A model generated the notes under the pieces. That model worked only from the letters and a program-made list of their open reading frames with translations. It ran no database searches and was not told where the DNA came from. This document shows positions 62,121 through 64,000 of a DNA stretch of 64,000 nt, piece by piece (positions within the stretch are counted from its first letter, which is position 1; each line of letters begins with the position of its first letter). Source of the stretch: Anopheles merus (lineage: Eukaryota > Arthropoda > Insecta > Diptera > Culicidae); NCBI RefSeq assembly GCF_017562075.2, contig NC_054084.1, positions 9,012,640 to 9,076,639 on the forward strand. Reading direction: 5' to 3'. The position numbers and the translations under genes are program-made.

Positions 62121-64000
62121 GTCATCTGGCAACCTCTCAACTTTCGCTCTTTGCGGTCTGAACCGTGAAAACCTTTTCTTCTCCCCCCCCCCCTTCCGGG
62201 TACCATTTGCACCCCGTGCTGGGAGAGGACAAAAAACCCCCCCAGTGCCAAGAAAAAGGGAATTAATAGTGTCGGAAAAGGTTTTCTTTTTTCTGCGGGT
62301 CGGTAGCACCCCTGCAGGAGCATCATTGCAACGAGCACGAGCCCCTTTGGACGTGGAATGTCATACGTGCTGCGCTGTGATGCAAACCGGATCTTGCAGC
62401 TCGGGAAAACAAAACAAAAACGCCCGTTTTTAAAACACGCTCATCGTTAGATGAGCAATGAAATGGATACAACCCCGTTGCGGATGGGAACGTGCGCATA
62501 TGTGAGCAATGAGAATGCCGAACGTCGCACTGCCTGGGCAGCACAGTTTAAATGACACATTTGCTAGCCGCAGGACAAACGGGTTGGTTCGCTGTTTTCG
62601 GGGTTTAAATTGGTTCAATATTCAACCGTAGTGGCAGAGTAATATGTGGATTTTTTCCACACAATCATTCGCTCTTTCTCTCGCCTCGGTTCTCTAACTA
62701 GAAGACTGGAACTGAAATTTCAACCCGAAACCCCGATTGCAGTCACGATCGTACCCCCGGGGACTGCTGGAACACGTTTCATTAGTGCATGCTCAAATTA
62801 TAGTGTCATTAGATTGCTAATTGATTAAAAACGGTTCCGGATCGAATCGCTTCAAATCCCGGTGCCGTCGCACTTTGAGCATCCTGCCTTTTTTGTCTTT
62901 GCTGCATTCCCTACAGATACGCCGTAGCGCTGCGCTGTACGTACCTTATTGCATTATGCAAAAGCTTATTGCCAATTAAGCTCACATCACCGCCACACAA
63001 CGCGCAGTGCTTGGTTTAATTCCATAAATCCCCGCTCTCACAATTTACTCCCAAGATGAGCGATTGATCTTTAGTTGCTTTAATATTATCAATAGAGCTG
63101 CAAGACAAACACCATACGAACACGCACAGCTCGCATATGACCGTGAAATTCCAACCCCGGCCTCGGCCAGCCAGTCTCAAAGCACTAACAAGTGGATTCT
63201 AATTAAGTTCTTGAAATTATCCTCCTGCAACTACGGTTGCTCGGTGAACCGGCAACCTGAATGCCGATTCAATTTATCGATTGCTTTAATTATCACAACG
63301 AGCCCCATCGGAACCCGAACCCGGAGCCCTTGGCCGGACCGGATAATCAGCGAATTTTGGTATGGTTGCGCCGGTTCGATGGAAGAGCTGATTGAGTCAA
63401 TTTGGTTGCCCAGAGTGGGTGTGTGTGTGTGTAGTGGCTAGTGGCGATGAACTTGTTTGTTGAGAGTGGTCTAGCATTGAATTGAATGTGTGGCATGTGG
63501 GAATTTTTTAAATCAATACTTTAAGCAGTTCAGTACAACGAACCCTGGAAATGGTTGCATCATTGAACAAATGAAGCGTAAAAATGCAATAAATCTTCTT
63601 AGTAGGCAACCACTAAATGGTGATTTAACAAATCTTATAAGAAAAAAACTCTTGAGCCCGTTTAAAAAAATATAAATTAATCTAATCCTTCAACAAATTT
63701 AAATTTACGTCAACGGAAACTGTCCAAGGGCGTACACCGAATATGATAAATTGCATGCAATCAGGCGTTTGGTTTGTGTCCAGGGAAGTTTGATAGATGG
63801 CGCTGTCAACCAGTGCTACTCAACCAGTACAGTCTTCAAACATCTAAATATCACCATGTCCACCCAAAAGCTTACAGCAACCAAACACATCGCTTTCACA
63901 TACACTTCTAATTTTTTATTTCTCGCATAACATATAAAATTCAATGAAATGCTACAACAGATTTCATAAACAAACAGTTTAAACCATTCATATCGGCGCT
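62121..64000. other. Gene-free segment, right edge of window
   Basis: No gene or mobile element is recognised. It contains a C-rich run at 62183-62193 and a short GT run near 63419-63432. Short frames lack domains. Confidence 0.5.

Overview
The window looks like 64 kb of nuclear DNA from an Anopheles mosquito, most likely the An. gambiae group or a close relative. Three things point there: two copies of a tRNA-derived SINE that I recognise as SINE200-like (one full length, one 5'-truncated), an intact insect-type BEL/Pao LTR retrotransposon, and a base composition and microsatellite load (CA, GA, CAG, poly-C) typical of anopheline non-coding DNA. The species call is pattern recognition, not a database result.

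I find no convincing host protein-coding exon, tRNA, rRNA or known conserved miRNA. All open frames outside the retrotransposon are short, lack recognisable domains and look random, so this is intergenic DNA or part of a very large intron.

Layout. 1-3120: featureless apart from short repeats and a CTG microsatellite. 3130-3342: two perfect CRE sites (TGACGTCA), one inside a 16-bp palindrome. About 3440-4310: non-coding module A. 5673-5732: a 60-nt imperfect hairpin. 5.7-32 kb: gene-free, with microsatellites and AT-rich patches carrying homeodomain/POU-like motifs. About 33405-34190: module B, a diverged direct copy of module A about 29.9 kb away. 34525-34736: full-length SINE. 40237-46428: a complete 6.2-kb BEL/Pao element with 453-bp LTRs, a CCTGG target-site duplication, a TATA-less Inr/DPE promoter and one uninterrupted gag-pol frame. 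49743-50092: a nest of repeat debris (inverted-repeat MITE-like unit plus truncated SINE). 50.1-64 kb: gene-free, with small hairpins and simple repeats.

The most interesting non-transposon signal is the A/B pair. At least five short blocks are conserved in the same order, orientation and nearly the same spacing across about 800 bp, including a 69-bp ungapped stretch at 57/69 identity, with no open frame through them. That pattern fits a duplicated cis-regulatory element (paired or shadow enhancers), although an old low-copy repeat is not excluded. The retrotransposon is very young: its two LTRs differ at one base in 453, and every catalytic motif is present.
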